Assembly (NCBI GenBank): GCA_003833135.1
Contig: QZLH01000188.1
Span: 44,411-88,668 of the forward strand
DNA from: Oehlia diaphana
Taxonomy: Eukaryota; Glomeromycota; Glomeromycetes; Glomerales; Glomeraceae
Direction of reading: 5' to 3'
Length of the DNA: 44,258 bases
Shown: piece after piece, positions 43,885 to 44,258 of the stretch
Layout of the letters: every line of letters starts with the position of its first letter
Numbering within the stretch: position 1 is the stretch's first letter
The notes under the pieces: generated by a model
Told to the model about the DNA's origin: nothing
What the model saw: the letters and a program-made list of their open reading frames with translations, nothing else
Databases searched by the model: none
Translations under genes and position numbers: made by a program

Positions 43885-44258
43885 CAGTCGACGCTCGATA
43901 TAACAAAGTCAGTGGTTTGGGCAATCGGGCCTTCGCTATAAAAAAATTCGTTAATACTATAACAAATTATTCGGTATAATATAACGAATATTCGGTATAT
44001 CATATAACGAATTATCCGCTATATATTTATAATAAATTATTTAAAAAATCAAATTAAATTTTAAGTAATTTTAAGTGTAAATCATATTCACATTACAATT
44101 TATTATTATTATTATAGAAATATTACGCGTTACAACAATGTAAAAAACTTCCTTAAATGAATCAATTCATTATATCAATAAAATTATTAAGATCAGTTTG
44201 CCTTGCAGAAAAAAAACGTTGTTTTAAAGCTTCTTTTTTTAGCCTTTTAACATATTTC
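43885..44258 (-). mobile_element. Tigger/pogo element, 3' end, cut by window edge
   Basis: Starts after TA (43883-43884) with CAGTCGACGCTCGATATAAC, followed by reiterated 'ttcg(g/c)tataatataacgaat' words, the same type of end as that of the element at 1-581. The 3' end of a transposase reads on the minus strand from the edge to 44162. Confidence 0.75.
44162..44258 (-). CDS. Tigger-type transposase C-terminus, partial
   Basis: The minus strand reads KYVKRLKKEALKQRFFSARQ then TDLNNFIDIMN and a TGA (44164-44162). This aligns with the C-terminal end of the transposase at 38.6/39.95 kb (ELRRLHKQVKLLIVKNLKQV then DLHYFNNNIIE). Such short conserved tails follow the acidic region of these transposases. 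The rest is outside the window. Confidence 0.7.
   Translation of the reverse strand, partial: KYVKRLKKEALKQRFFSARQTDLNNFIDIMN

Overview
The window is nuclear DNA of a very AT-rich fungus. Genes carry many short introns of about 57-93 bases with GT..AG ends, and they are separated by long stretches of decayed transposons. The mix of a TKL-type kinase relic, intron-bearing Tigger/pogo transposases, a primase/helicase relic and abundant short inverted-repeat elements recalls arbuscular mycorrhizal fungi (Glomeromycotina, Rhizophagus-like). That placement is inference from recognised protein families, not a database match.

Left third (1-10.4 kb): the 5' part of a Tigger element runs off the left edge (1-581), followed by a broken TKL-type kinase gene. 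Host genes follow: a secreted KRE9-like proline-rich wall protein (2911-3701), a DUF3605/GIG1-like gene (4051-4756), the histone acetyltransferase GCN5 in nine exons (minus strand, 5484-7616), and mitochondrial methionyl-tRNA synthetase in ten exons (8019-10424). GCN5 and the synthetase are divergent and share about 400 bases of upstream DNA. I joined all exons of GCN5, the synthetase, G-alpha, the methyltransferase and the KRE9-like gene by hand, and the reading frames close exactly.

Middle (10.4-27.1 kb): a 12-kb gene desert holds foldback and palindromic elements, a 1009-bp hAT-type non-autonomous element with 8-bp target duplications, two poly(A)-tailed SINE-like insertions with 16-18 bp target duplications, and two diverged copies of an unknown coding relic. 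Then come a heterotrimeric G-protein alpha subunit (353 aa, minus, 22197-23568) and an isoprenylcysteine methyltransferase-like gene (224 aa, minus, 26386-27135).

Right third (27.1-44.3 kb): another repeat desert contains two more hAT-type elements (30884-31771 and 35006-35492), twin 244-bp elements and other palindromic elements. It is followed by a decayed element with a primase-type zinc motif (35.6-36.8 kb), an SF3-like helicase relic (40.2-41.05 kb), unknown coding relics (41.1-42.2 kb) and a tyrosine-recombinase-like gene with R, HxxR and Y in place (42.9-43.75 kb). A Tigger element (36776-40221) interrupts this array, and an LTR retrotransposon fragment with a 660-bp LTR interrupts the Tigger transposase in turn; a single N (39934) marks the far edge of that fragment and probably hides missing sequence. 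A further Tigger element begins at 43885 and leaves the window at the right edge.

Most promising for novelty: (i) the primase-helicase plus tyrosine-recombinase array as remains of a large self-replicating integrating element, and (ii) several inverted-repeat element families whose arms consist of one short reiterated word each, two of them around arrays sharing a TTGCGAAAC-type core.
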